Assembly (NCBI GenBank): GCA_964035575.1
Contig: OZ037876.1
Coordinates: 992,001 to 1,056,000, forward strand
Direction of reading: 5' to 3'
Source of the DNA: Rhynchopus sp. YZ270_cl-10
Taxonomy: Eukaryota > Euglenozoa > Diplonemea > Diplonemida > Diplonemidae
DNA: 64,000 bases
Part shown: one piece after another, positions 9,770 through 19,979 of the stretch
Layout: each line of letters opens with the position of its first letter
Numbering within the stretch: the first letter of the stretch is position 1
Translations under genes and position numbers: made by a program
Notes under the pieces: model-generated
Databases searched by the model: none
What the model was told of the DNA's origin: nothing
The model's input: only the letters and a program-made list of their open reading frames with translations

Positions 9770-11190
9770 AAAAAAAAAGGGGGGCAAGGGGTTGGTATGG
9801 AAGTGGTGTATGCAAGAGACGAGATGAAAGAAACAACAATCCCCTCTGCCATCACACACAACAAATCCAGAGTGACGAGAACTGCGTTCAGCGTAAGGTG
9901 CAGACGCCCCCCTCTCTCCCTTTTCCCTTTACCCCCCCCTTTTCTTCTCGCAATATTCTCTGAAAAAATAAAAAGTCATGCTTATTCATCTTTGCTGCTA
10001 TGCTGTATTGGTAATCACCCTACACCGAGGTAGGAATTTTTTTTAAAAAGGTTTTGTACAGCATATCCCCATCAATAATATAGTATGTCTCCGAAGAGGG
10101 GGGCTTTTTGAATGAAAGTTGTTGTTTTTGCTTTGTGCTTTTTTTGTTTTGGTGGTCTTTAGGGGGCTGGGTGCTCAAAAAAATGTTGCCCCGAATTTAG
10201 CTAGAAAATATTTCTTGAATTGGAATCATTCTCTCTCTCTCTGCTCAGCCTTTAGTGGAAAAAAAAAAACTATATCACAATCACAACCAGAGCTCGCGCT
10301 AAAGTCCATCCCTCATCCCGGGATTTTTGGGGGTTTTGGTAGGAACGTTTTTTTTTTGCAGTACGGGGATTTCATTAAGAAACCAGAAGTTCTAATATTG
10401 TTGAGTAAGACCACCACATAGTGGACTTGCATATACATGTGACCCCGCCGTGGAACGCAATTGGCTCGGAAAGTCAAAAGAAAGAGGAGAAAAAAGAAAA
10501 GGAAAAAAAAAAATAGTTGGTTACCGTGCGCCTGCGGCGCTGCCTGTTCCCTTCCAGTTTCTACAGGCAAACACTTGCCCCCTTTACCTTACACTGACGG
10601 GTTTTGACCAAAACCAAGAACTTGTCCATTTCGGCAAATTGACCCCACCACAGAACGGACGAATTCCGGAAATGCAAATGCCGGTGTTTTCGCGCATTTT
10701 CATGTTGCAAGACGTCAGGATCAGGGAGAGAAAATCTGGTTGTGGGATTTACATTGGCCCTCTTTACCCTACATGGATTTTGACCAAAACCAAAAAATTG
10801 GCCATTTCGGCAAAGTGACCCCACCACAGCGCGGACGGATTCCGGAAATTCCAATCGCGGTATGTTTTGGGGCTGAAAACCCACTGATTTTCAGGAGAAA
10901 AATTGCTTCCAAATCTCGGAATTTTCCGAATTTTCCTGAAAATGACCCTTGTTTACGAGTATGGGTTCATATTTTGCGAAAATTTAAGTCACTAAAATTT
11001 TGTCCATTTTTCCGTATATACCCCACCACAAGCCGGGATTGGCCCGGAAATGCCACAAAACGGGGTTTCCGGGCCTCCCCAGCTAACCTTTTCAAGGAAC
11101 GTTTTTCCGTACCCGAAATCCATTTTTTCCCCATTTTTTCCCATAATTAGCGCGACCACTGATCACAACACGACCACCGCCTTCTCTTCC
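9770..11190. other. Intergenic with tandem GACCCC-family repeats
   Basis: No supportable gene. About 10270-11110 holds the repeats listed at 10575-10870 and related, more diverged sequence up to about 11065 (CCCCACCACAAGCCGGG). Confidence 0.5.
10575..10870 (+). repeat. Two tandem diverged copies of the GACCCCACCAC repeat family
   Basis: Two units of about 110 bases (near 10575-10690 and 10752-10870) share TTTGACCAAAACCAA, CATTTCGGCAAA, TGACCCCACCACAG and CGGACG..TTCCGGAAAT. Other members lie near 11010, 16070, 37190 and 37330. An inverted member lies at 56565-56645, inside an independent element. Confidence 0.75.
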
Positions 11191-11194
11191 CTTC

Positions 11195-12193
11195 TCAACG
11201 GCGCTCCCCGCAGTTAGTACAAAACTTCGCATTTGGAGAAGGATACGCCTGCGCGCACCCTGTACAGTGCTGTTTCATTTCTACCCTTCGAACGGTGTCT
11301 CTCTGAGAGGAGCTTGAAGACGCCGATGGTGCGACCCTTGCGATCTTTGCTCCGGCCTTCGGTTTGATGGCTCTTTGGTGTGCATTGTGTAGTGGCAACA
11401 TATGAACGCCTTCTGCGTTTTTCTTTCCAAAAACGAGGTTTGAAAATTCAGGGTTGACTCCTGCAAGTGGTTTGTATGCTTCCCCTGTTGGGAGTCTCAG
11501 AGCATCCCGGGTGGATGCATCTTCAAGCTCGGTAGTATGATCTTCCCAACGTTTATCGCACACAACACATGCCCAGTTTGATTCATAATGGAAGCAAGAA
11601 CAGTCACGACATCTCTGTTTTACCGGACCATGCGACGCCGCACCGTGCTTGCATTTGCAAGGAGCACTCCAGGTTCTTATATCAAATTCTTTTCTCCGCA
11701 TCAGGTGCCCCATTCCAGCTTCCTCTGGACGGATTGGGATGTAAGAGAAAGCGGGGCATTTACATTGACCACATCTTGCCATTCCATGAGAGGTGTCATG
11801 GTGTGAGAGAGGACAGCCACAGAAGCATGGGGTGTCTGGCCCGATGCGGCAACAATCTTGCTTATTCGAAGAACGGAATGTGACGTAGAGCCCTGAGGAC
11901 ATGGACCAGACGGCGGCAGCCATTTCAGCATTCATCATCCGCTGCCCTCCTGGGGCAGCACCATGCTGTGCTAGCGCATCAAGCATGCCCTCTTCACTCT
12001 GATGCCGCCCCCGACTCTCTTTCACTGCCTGCCGCAGCTTTCTCCCTTCCGCCTCGATCTCAGGATGCACATAGTCCGACTCATCCACCTCCCCATATCC
12101 ATAAGACCTCCCCCCAACACGCTGTCCTTTCTGCAAACCGCTTGCTCCAAACACTCCAATTTGTGTACCCTCAGAGTGTCTCCGCATTGCCAT
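11195..12193 (-). CDS. FAM221-like cysteine-rich protein with C-terminal zinc ribbon
   Basis: 332 residues from ATG 12193, which lies 11 bases after a T-run ending in CAG, so this start is preferred over an upstream in-frame ATG. After a polar N-terminus, the middle holds the FAM221 block pattern: TPCFCGCPLSHHD, RCGQCKCPAFSYIP, PCKCKHGAASH, RCRDCSCFHYESN and CVVCDKRWEDH. These are the spaced Cys/His clusters of the FAM221A/B family, known from ciliated eukaryotes but of unclear biochemical role. The C-terminus adds a CTGCAQAYPSPNAKFCTNCG zinc ribbon, which I do not know as a usual part of the family. Single exon. Confidence 0.85.
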   Translation of the reverse strand: MAMRRHSEGTQIGVFGASGLQKGQRVGGRSYGYGEVDESDYVHPEIEAEGRKLRQAVKESRGRHQSEEGMLDALAQHGAAPGGQRMMNAEMAAAVWSMSSGLYVTFRSSNKQDCCRIGPDTPCFCGCPLSHHDTSHGMARCGQCKCPAFSYIPIRPEEAGMGHLMRRKEFDIRTWSAPCKCKHGAASHGPVKQRCRDCSCFHYESNWACVVCDKRWEDHTTELEDASTRDALRLPTGEAYKPLAGVNPEFSNLVFGKKNAEGVHMLPLHNAHQRAIKPKAGAKIARVAPSASSSSSQRDTVRRVEMKQHCTGCAQAYPSPNAKFCTNCGERR

Positions 12194-12329
12194 TTTACCC
12201 AACTCTGAAAAAAAAAAGGGGGTTTGATTGTATATGGATTGAAGAGAGGAGAGAGAGAGAGGTGGAAAAGGGAGAGAAAGGGAAGAGGAAAGGGATTGGG
12301 GGTAATCTTTTTTGAAAAATCCCATTTAG

Positions 12330-12870
12330 GATTTTGTTATTTTCAATGTTTCGTTACCTGAGATTATTGTTTATGGGAATGACGATATAAAAAAAAAAGT
12401 CAAAATTGAGTTACACGCCAACTGATCTCTTTTATAAGACACAGCCAAATAATATCGAATTATTGGCGTAAAAGGGGGAAATGATTTGTCCGAGATCAAT
12501 AGTTGGCCTGCTTTGGTTTTTGTTTGCGTTATTAATTCACATTGTAAAGAAGGGAAAAAAGAGTTGGTTTTGAAAGAGTCGAAAGTGCAAACCACCTCAC
12601 AATTGAAGTACGAAGCCCTCTCATGACAGCACCTTTGGTACAATATCCGGTGCAGGGTAGACCTGCCCAACCATGCAATCCTACTTTCGAGGTTTACTAA
12701 AAAAGATCGGGTATTTTTGTGCGCTCAAAGCCGGAAAACAAAAAAGGTGAAAAAATTGTGTTAAACTGAAGGTTGTGATGAGTACTCAAAGAAACTTCTT
12801 TTTTTTTTTCAATCCGTTTTTTTTGTCCCGCAGCGCTGCCTCCAAATCAGAATTGAACAAAAATTGCATC
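12330..12870. other. Intergenic with diverged H2 and H6 elements
   Basis: Diverged plus-strand H2 (about 12600) and H6 (12643-12695) copies lie side by side, as in the intron near 7030-7140. No gene seen. Confidence 0.5.
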
Positions 12871-12876
12871 AAAAAC

Positions 12877-13278
12877 TCAGCTGTCGACAACACAAAGCTG
12901 ATAGGTCGCGCCATGCGTTATGCGCGCAAAACTGTATCTTTCAGGAACAGCTGAGTCCAGAACAGCGGCACCTGCCCTATCCAAAAGAAGGAAGGACGCA
13001 CCCTCTTTTATGTCCAACGTATCAACGAGGAGGTCCCCAAGCTCTGCTGCATTATTTTCCTCTCTCAAGCGAAGGTTGACACGACGGTACCGTCGCAACG
13101 TAGTACCTGGCAGGGGATGTTCTACCTCCACAGCAAACTTCTTCACCCCCGCCTTCGGGGAAGAAGAAATACTCGACCCTGTAGCACCACTCGTAAGCGG
13201 TGCAGGAGGACTCTTCCGCATGGCACCCTCACCATCACCACCCACATCACAACACTGACATCGACACGCCGCTAACAT
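12877..13278 (-). CDS. Small unknown protein with cysteine-rich N-terminus
   Basis: 133 residues, ATG at 13278, single exon, preceded by a T-rich tract containing an AG. It begins MLAACRCQCCDVGGDG, five cysteines within ten residues, which could be lipidated or metal-binding. A Ser/Pro/Gly linker follows, then about 80 residues with alternating strand and helix character (VKKFAVEVEHPLPG, RRVNLRLREENNAAELGD, ASFLLLDRAGAAVLDS, SFARITHGATYQLCVV). The last part could be a ubiquitin- or PB1-like beta-grasp fold, but that is only an impression. No family recognised. Confidence 0.6.
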   Translation of the reverse strand: MLAACRCQCCDVGGDGEGAMRKSPPAPLTSGATGSSISSSPKAGVKKFAVEVEHPLPGTTLRRYRRVNLRLREENNAAELGDLLVDTLDIKEGASFLLLDRAGAAVLDSAVPERYSFARITHGATYQLCVVDS

Positions 13279-13289
13279 AGCGGCTTTTT

Positions 13290-14900
13290 TTCTATAAAAA
13301 AAAGGGGGTGGAGAAGGGGTGGAGGAAGTGGGAGAGAGATGAGAAAAAAATAGCTTTTTATTTGGTTTTGTGTCGAGTTTTTGTGTTTTTTTTTTTTTTT
13401 TTTGCACCCGCTTCACCCCCCCCGCTACTATTTGGGGGAGGGAGGGGGAGGGTTGTATTTTTGTATCGACAATCACTGTACACCTGGGTATAAAGATATG
13501 TACTTTTGTTTGGTCAAAAATTTTGGCTAACACACAGACGTAGGTAAAAAAAGAAAGAAAAATGGATGGTCCTGAAAGCCGTCCACAATAGCCTCCACAT
13601 CCCTTCATGTAGGTGAAGACCTTTTGTGGAAATCATGCCTCGTTGAAAGAAGAAGGTCAGGGATTGTTCCAAAGACATTACTTCACTCCCCAGGCGGTCA
13701 GTCCATTTTAACTAAAATTATGTTCTTCAAAAGAGTCTCCAACACAAAAAAAGCAACAAAAAACAAAAATTGAAAAGATAGATGAATGTGTTTCACTGTG
13801 CCGCACACATATCTTTGGTGCGATAGAAGCGCACAAAGTCTTCACAAAGTGTTCACAAGGTCGCAGTTAAATATTAGGGATGAAAAAACCCCGACCAAGT
13901 TTTTGCAAAGTTTGTACAGTGACCACTATGCGGCCTTCGACCAGACCAATCTTTAAACAAAACAATACTCAGGGCGCGTGTACGAAGTTAGAGCTGTACA
14001 GATGGGAAAAAAAATAAAAGAGAGAAAATGCAAGATGAACGTGCCTCTTGTGCACATCCATCCTTTTTTACCACCATCGTTGATCTTGGGAGATGCAAGA
14101 CCTTACATGACACACATTTACACACATCCTAAATCACGAAAATGGTTTTTTTTTGTTGTCGACAATCGCCTAAAAACCCATTCGGGGCTAAAAGGGTCTG
14201 TACTCAATGTTGGCCGAAGCCTTTGTACTACGGAAGGTATAGACGTCAGTCGTCCGAGAACCCTTGAGAGCAGCTTTTTTGAAAAAATTTCTTCCCCCTG
14301 GGGGTAGTCTTACATGAGTGCTGGTTACAAGCCTTTTTTTTTTTTGAATAATTTTCCAAAATCTTGAGCGAATCACATTCAGTTGAGATGTACTTTTTTT
14401 TTCTTTGGAAAATTTTAAAAAAAAAAAACTAAAATGAATGTGCCTCTCGTGCACACTCAACCTTAAACTTTGGAAGAATATATAGGGGATGGGGGGATCA
14501 AAAGACGAACGGGCCTAACAGGGCATAATACATCTTTCTTAAAAATGAGAGCTCTTTTTTTTTCGCCAACTTTTCCAACAGGCAAGTAAAATAAATAAAT
14601 AGAGAGGGGTCAGACAAAGACAACCTCAGCCCTCATATAAGCCGAACCAACAACCTAATCTGGGGGATTGCCCCCCTCCTCCTTTTTTCCCTTTTTTCTG
14701 AAAACTTGGTTTGTATTAGTGTAGACACCCGAGGATGAACTCCACTATAACTTCTTCTCTTCAAATAGACCCCTCCTTTCGGCAAATCTCTACAGACTCT
14801 TTTAAAAAAGAGTTGCACATTGCAAACGTCTGTCCTAGGGAGAATGTTCCCATACACGGGATCCTTTTTTTTGTTCTCGCGTGGGGACAGCTGTAATTTC
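13290..14900. other. Intergenic, repeat-bearing
   Basis: No gene seen. Contains the repeat at 14155-14310, two short GTGC-hairpin copies (14031-14062 and 14430-14462, GTGCCTCTCGTGCAC type) and an R6 copy at 14698-14752. Confidence 0.5.
14155..14310 (+). repeat. Dispersed 150-base repeat, copy 1
   Basis: Shares with 43543-43690 the blocks GTCGACAATCGCCTAA, AATGTTGGCCGAAGCC, TACTACGGAAGGT, GACGTCAGTCGTCC and CTTGAGAGCAGCTTTT. A partial third copy (GTCGACAATCACCT and CTGTACTCAATG) lies at 55932-55990. Confidence 0.8.
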
Positions 14901-14945
14901 GATGGGTGGAGGGGGGGGAGAGAGAGAGAGAGAGAGATAGCGAGA

Positions 14946-17942
14946 TCAGTTCTTCCTGAGCTTATCGAGTCTAGCCTGAAGGTCATCGTCGTCCTCTGCC
15001 ACAGCTTCGTCACCAATCTTCTGCTTGGACGCACCCACTTGCGACTGGAAGTCAAGACCTATCTCATCGAGCACCTGGCCGATCATCGCGTCAGTCTCTT
15101 CCTCCTCATCTCCCTGTGGAAAAAGGGGGGGTGTGAGAAAAAAAAAAAGAGTTGAGAGTATATTTTAGCCAAAAATGATGATGAAAAAAATTTAGATAAT
15201 CCTTATAGTCTATTGTGCTTCAGTCGCCTTTTATTATTATTATTGCAATCGTTTTGCGTATAGCATTGGAGTTGCTTTTTTTTGTAGCAAAAGTGTTGAT
15301 GAGGAGCACCACATAATAAGTTAGGGTTGGTAGTAACCTAATTCTGTTTGGTCAAAAAAAAAAAAGTTGACTTGAAATACAAAGCCCTCTCATTACCCTG
15401 TTTGGTCACCTTATTTTTTTCGCTAAAAAAAAGGGGGGGCTGTTGCGGCCTCGTGCACATACCTCATCGTCCATGACATCGTCGATCGCGTCGTTCATGG
15501 CGTCCTCCTTCATCCCCATCATCTCGTTCTGCTTTTCGAACTCCATCATGATCTTCTGCATCTCCTGCAGGTTCATGCTTTTGTTCATGGCTTTCCTGTG
15601 ACAATTTGAATGGATTTCATGCAAAATAAAGTCATATCCCCTACGATTCGTCCTTCAAATATTGGTCCAATTATGCACGCTCCAAAAAGTTGACTTGAAA
15701 TACAAAGCCCTCTCGTGAACAGTGTACCAAAAAAGGGGGAGGTGTATTAGGACCCATGCCTCCTGTGCTTAGTCACATTGAAGAAGTGAAGCTCTGTCAG
15801 GTGGCCGAGCAGGTCTTCAAACTGGGTTCCAAAGGTGGGGGGAAATGCAGATCAATCATTGGTGTGACCTATACAAGGGTAGTGGTATACCTTAGAAGGA
15901 CCTTAGAAGGACCTTTTTTACACCTTTTTTTTTGGGGGGTGCTAAAATTATTTTGTGTACATCTTTTTGGTGGTTTTTTGTGGCCAGAAATTTTCCCCAG
16001 AAATTTTTACCCACAAAAAATCAAAAAAAAATTTTTTTGATTTCGGTGCACCGGAGCCTGTACGTGGTGTGACGGGGTCACTTTGCGCTCAGAAATGAGT
16101 ATTTTTGACCTAAAATGCATGTGTCAGTTTTTACAGGCCATTTTCAGGTTCTGTGTGCAAAATATGGTCAGTACTTGACTTCTGAAGGAAAAGTACAAAA
16201 GGAACGTGGGGCAGTTTGCGTAGATGCGAATTTTACACCCCACCATTTGACGGGCGGAGCTCGTGGAACCCAACGAAGAGTGAGAAAAAAGGATACGCCG
16301 AAACAATAAAAGTAGCGTACCGTGCGCCTGCGGCGCAAGCTAGTATCCCACCTTCCCATGACATAGTGTCGCAGGCTATCGCCGTCTCGGAACCCTCCAT
16401 CGGCCCTTTGGTACTGTGTACTGTGTACTGGGTACTGTGTACTGTGTACTGTGTACTGTGTACTGTGTACTGTGTACTGGGTACTGGGTACTGGGTACTG
16501 GGTACTGGGTACTGGGTACTGGGTACTGGGTACTGGGTACTGGGTACTGGGTACTGGGTACTGGGTACTGGGTACTGGGTACTGGGTACTGGGTACTGGG
16601 TACTGGGTACTGGGTACTGGGTACTGGGTACTGGGTACTGGGTACTGGGTACTGGGTACTGGGTACTGGGTACTGGGTACTGGGTACTGGGTACTGGGTA
16701 CTGGGTACTGGGTACTGGGTACTGGGTACTGGGTACTGGGTACTGGGTACTGGGTACTGGGTACTGGATACTGGGTACTGGGTACTGGGTACTGGGTACT
16801 GGGTACTGGGTACTGGGTACTGGGTACTGGGTACTGGGTACTGGGTACTGGGTACTGGGTACTGGGTACTGGGTACTGGGTACTGGGTACTGGGTACTGG
16901 GTACTGGGTACTGGGTACTGGGTACTGGGTACTGGGTACTGGGTACTGGGTACTGGGTACTGGGTACTGGGTACTGGGTACTGGGTACTGGGTACTGGGT
17001 ACTGGGTACTGGGTACTGGGTACTGGGTACTGGGTACTGGGTACTGGGTACTGGGTACTGGGTACTGGGTACTGGGTACTGGGTACTGGGTACTGGGTAC
17101 TGGGTACTGGGTACTGGGTACTGGGTACTGGGTACTGGGTACTGGGTACTGGGTACTGGGTACTGGGTACTGGGTACTGGGTACTGGGTACTGGGTACTG
17201 GGTACTGGGTACTGGGTACTGGGTACTGGGTACTGGGTACTGGGTACTGGGTACTGGGTACTGGGTACTGGGTACACAGTTTTTTGATCGAAAATAAGTC
17301 CACTCCACCACAGAGAAAGCTCGGGAAAAAGTCACGTTTTCCTTAAGGAAATGCCCTAAGGAAAACCACCATACCTTAGAAGGACCTTAGAAGGACCTTT
17401 TTTACACCTTTTTTTTAGAAAAATCACACCAATCATTGACTTTTTTTTTTGTAGATTTATAATTGCATTGGAAAGAAAAATTAGTAAGATCAATGTGTCT
17501 CTCGTCACATCTTTGAGGGGAAAGAAAAGTTCATATCGAACCTAAAGCCTTTCATGCTTATTCACCTTAATCACAAAGGTGATGCAAGAGAAAAAGAAAC
17601 ATACATTGAACGTGTCACGCCCTTCATGGCATTTGCCATTTGTGCAGTCGAGCTGAGGGTTTGGAGCTTGAGGGAGACGGCCTGCATTTGTGCCTTCATT
17701 TTGTAGAACTTTGTGCAGTATGCTCGTGTGCGTACAAGGTCCTTTGCCATTAGACGCATGGCGTCGGTTTGGTTGGTCTTGGCCATCTTGCGCAGCTCTG
17801 CTATCAACTTCTTTTCGTTGTTCTGCATCTTCACCCGTTCGCGTTCCAGCTCCCGGATCGTTTTGTCAATACCACGCTTGTACTCCCGCATCAGCTCCTC
17901 CGGGGTCTTCTTCTTCCCAAACAAATTACCAAGAAACGCCAT
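14946..17942 (-). CDS. VPS2: ESCRT-III subunit VPS2/CHMP2, three exons
   Basis: Exons 17942..17605, 15595..15463 and 15113..14946 join in frame to give 212 residues, close to animal CHMP2A (222). Intron 1 is 2009 bases (GTATGT to CAG, phase 2). Intron 2 is 349 bases (GTATGT to CAG, phase 0). The order is the basic helix MAFLGNLFGKKKTPEELMRE, the core helices (MRLMAKDLVRTRAY, LSSTAQMANAMKGVTRSM), EMQKIMMEFEKQ, the acidic MNDAIDDVMDDE, and the terminal MIM1 helix DLQARLDKLRKN that binds VPS4. Known role: a late ESCRT-III subunit in endosomal budding, cytokinesis and membrane repair. The exon joins fall exactly where the family alignment requires. Intron 1 contains a long 7-mer array and several dispersed repeats. 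Confidence 0.93.
15363..15393 (+). repeat. AAGTT-type element, family H2 (VPS2 intron 2)
   Basis: A-run, AAGTTGACTTGAAATACA, then AAGCCCTCTC. Antisense to VPS2. Confidence 0.75.
15686..15727 (+). repeat. AAGTT-type element, family H2 (VPS2 intron 1)
   Basis: AAAAAGTTGACTTGAAATAC then AAAGCCCTCTCGTGAACAG and TGTACC. One of the cleanest copies. Confidence 0.8.
15888..15932 (+). repeat. Left 45-base direct repeat flanking the 7-mer region
   Basis: TACCTTAGAAGGACC, TTAGAAGGACC, TTTTTTACACC and a T-run. Essentially identical to 17372-17416, so a 1.48-kb segment carrying the array is bounded by direct repeats within VPS2 intron 1. Confidence 0.85.
16309..16372 (+). repeat. Dispersed GC-hairpin module, copy 2
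   Basis: AAAGTAGCGTACCGTGCG, then CCTGCGGCGCAAG and CCCATGACATAG, matching 4141-4200. Sits just before the 7-mer array. Confidence 0.75.
16411..17274 (+). repeat. About 123 tandem copies of the 7-mer TACTGGG
   Basis: The first nine or so units are mostly TACTGTG. The rest are TACTGGG with a single visible variant (TACTGGA near 16767), so homogeneity is very high. On the plus strand GGG recurs every seven bases with four-base spacers, a classic G-quadruplex spacing. On the minus strand, the sense of VPS2, each unit reads CCCAGTA and so contains a CAG. The array is inside intron 1. The long six-frame open reading frames here only reflect 7-mer periodicity and are not genes. Confidence 0.97.
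17372..17416 (+). repeat. Right 45-base direct repeat flanking the 7-mer region
   Basis: Same sequence as 15888-15932. Confidence 0.85.
17528..17568 (+). repeat. Diverged family H1 element (VPS2 intron 1)
   Basis: AAGTTCATATCGAACCTAAA, GCC, then TTTCATGCTTATTCACC. Lies just downstream of VPS2 exon 1. Confidence 0.55.
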
Positions 17943-17949
17943 TATCAAA

Positions 17950-19470
17950 AAACAAAAACAACCAAAACCAACTCAAGAAGAAAAAGGGGAAGGGGGCTTG
18001 TGTAGAATTGCTGTTAGAAGGAGTCAATGGAGAAAAGGTTTGTTGGACTATAGATTGCGCAAAAAACTGTTCCGATTTTTCAAACCCAATACACAGTGGA
18101 CAGGTGAAACGAATACATTCAGCATCTCAATAGCGACAATGGAGAAAAGTTCCTTTTTTTGCAAAAAATGAAAGGAATGAAAAATTTATAGATGACCCTA
18201 AATCTCTCGTGTATTTAAAAGAAGGTGGTGGAGGTGGGGGATATTCTGTTGGTTGCTCCTAAGAAAGCTTGGGATGGGGGGAAAACGCACGCTGAAAAAT
18301 CGCGGGAAGAAAAAAAAAAATTGAAAGTGTGGAAAATACGCAAATACAAATGGAAAAATAATGTACGCAAAACCGCACAGTCATCGTTTTATCAATGAGA
18401 CAAAATTCAAAATGAAAAAAAAAAGGTGGGGCCACTTCTTCGGCCTGTAAAGACTCCCACACACCCCATATCACACAAAGGGTAGCTCCCCCCGCGGAGA
18501 TGATCTCCACTCGGGGACTGACGCCACCATTCACACACACTGGCTAATGGCTATGATCGGCTCTGAGATACTACTTACAACCACTTCCAAATCCACTCAC
18601 TTTTTTCTCCCCTCCCCTCATTCATTGGCGGCTGTATCGTGATCAACACCCCTAGTAAGTACATCAACATGCGAAATACAGCGTGTAGGTGAAGCTGCTG
18701 AAGTACATCAGCACAATACAGCCCTAATCCAGCAAAATGGACAGAAAAAAAAAAAAACTATCCTCGATGGTCGACCCGTGTATGGTTTACGCTTTTCGGC
18801 ACCAATGAAGGAACCTACTCATAGGGTGCCATTACCCATCGTTGATAGAGTGGTCTTGATGTAAGATGTTTGACCCACAGCCAACGCGAGAACACTATGC
18901 GATCAACCGAGCTGGTAACATGCGCCTGAATCATGAATACATTAACCCTCCCCCTCCCCCCCCGAAACAATGCGACGATACTATTAATTAAAAACAAACC
19001 CATATTACCATTTCAGCAACCAGCAAGCAGTAAAGGGTGCACCATGTACCCCCCCTATAAAAGTGAAGTTGATAGTGCAAACACCCTATCTGCAGGCACT
19101 GATTTCTCTGGTTGTCGAACCCACCCCAAAGAGCATTTTTTCTTGAGTCATCTGCATATGCCCAACCCATGCAAGATATGTTCTGCACGAAACCATCTCA
19201 GCTCTACCTCTGTAATGGAGTACCATTACACCCTCCCGCACCACATTCCATTCGAGTGACGAACAGAATCGGGACACAGTGAATACCAGAGATAACCTCC
19301 TTGGGGCGAGATAGGCTTTTGGAGAAAAAAAATGAAAAAAAAGCGTTTAGATGAACCTAAGCCTCTCACCTTTATCACCAAGCCGACCAAAAAAAAGGGC
19401 CCCCCACTACACCAAATCATGTCATGCACCATTCACCTCAAAAAAAAATTCGAGTTCTCAAAAGACTGCG
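17950..19470. other. Intergenic, repeat-bearing
   Basis: No gene seen. Diverged H1 copies lie near 18186 and 19343, and an H3-like copy near 19065. At 18858 a GATGTAAGATGTTTGACCC plus CACAGCCAACGCGA block recurs at 45336. Confidence 0.5.
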
Positions 19471-19472
19471 TT

Positions 19473-19973
19473 CTACAACCTGCTCGCAGGGTACCTCTGC
19501 TGGGCTTCATAGAGCGACATATTCCAGTTTTTGAACATGCTTGGCTCGTTTTTGGCTTTGTGATAAAAGGAGTGATACGGAGGCTTAATAAGGTGCAGGT
19601 GAATATGATCAATCGAGGTGAACGGCGGTCTATGAAACACTGCTCGCACCTTCGGAAGCTCTTCCTTCGAAAAAATCTTTTCTCGGACGTCAAGATCCTT
19701 CAGGAGCTGTGGTATGTCGTCACACTGTCGTGACACTGTGTGGACACTGGTAATATGCTGTACCGGTACCACCAGATAGTGAGTCTTCGCCCCTGTGGAG
19801 CGTGGTACAAAGACAATAACCTTATCATCGCGGTACAGAATCTCCCTCTTGTCTGGGTCTCTTCCGGCCACCATTTCACAAAAAACGCACTTCTCGATGG
19901 TTCCATCACTATGTTTCCGAACCCCTTTTCGCATACGCCGTTTCTTTTCAGTGCGTTGCTCCGGTTGAGACAT
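19473..19973 (-). CDS. HIT-domain (HINT3-like) nucleotide hydrolase/transferase
   Basis: 166 residues, single exon, ATG at 19973. A basic N-terminus (KKRRMRKGVRK) precedes CVFCEMVAG, the usual HINT start with a CxxC pair. HYLVVPVQHITSV follows, and the histidine triad HIHLHL sits at 123-128, catalytic His expected at 125. Length and order fit the HINT3/aprataxin-like branch, which hydrolyses adenylylated substrates such as aminoacyl-AMP. The substrate is not deducible here. The basic tail suggests a nucleic-acid-rich or nuclear location (inference). Confidence 0.88.
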   Translation of the reverse strand: MSQPEQRTEKKRRMRKGVRKHSDGTIEKCVFCEMVAGRDPDKREILYRDDKVIVFVPRSTGAKTHYLVVPVQHITSVHTVSRQCDDIPQLLKDLDVREKIFSKEELPKVRAVFHRPPFTSIDHIHLHLIKPPYHSFYHKAKNEPSMFKNWNMSLYEAQQRYPASRL

Positions 19974-19979
19974 GGTTTA

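Noticed and set aside
14190-14212. CTGTACTCAATG, similar to the end of euglenozoan spliced-leader exons (also near 55966)
   Set aside because: It is part of a dispersed repeat with no donor, Sm site or tandem array. The match is short.
16411-17274. TACTGGG array as an internal telomere tract
   Set aside because: Euglenozoan telomeres are TTAGGG. The unit differs in length and sequence.
16168-17346. Very long open frames on both strands (PVPSTQY and GYWVLGT repeats)
   Set aside because: They arise because the 7-mer array is free of stops in several frames. No codon bias, no start context, and the region is a VPS2 intron.
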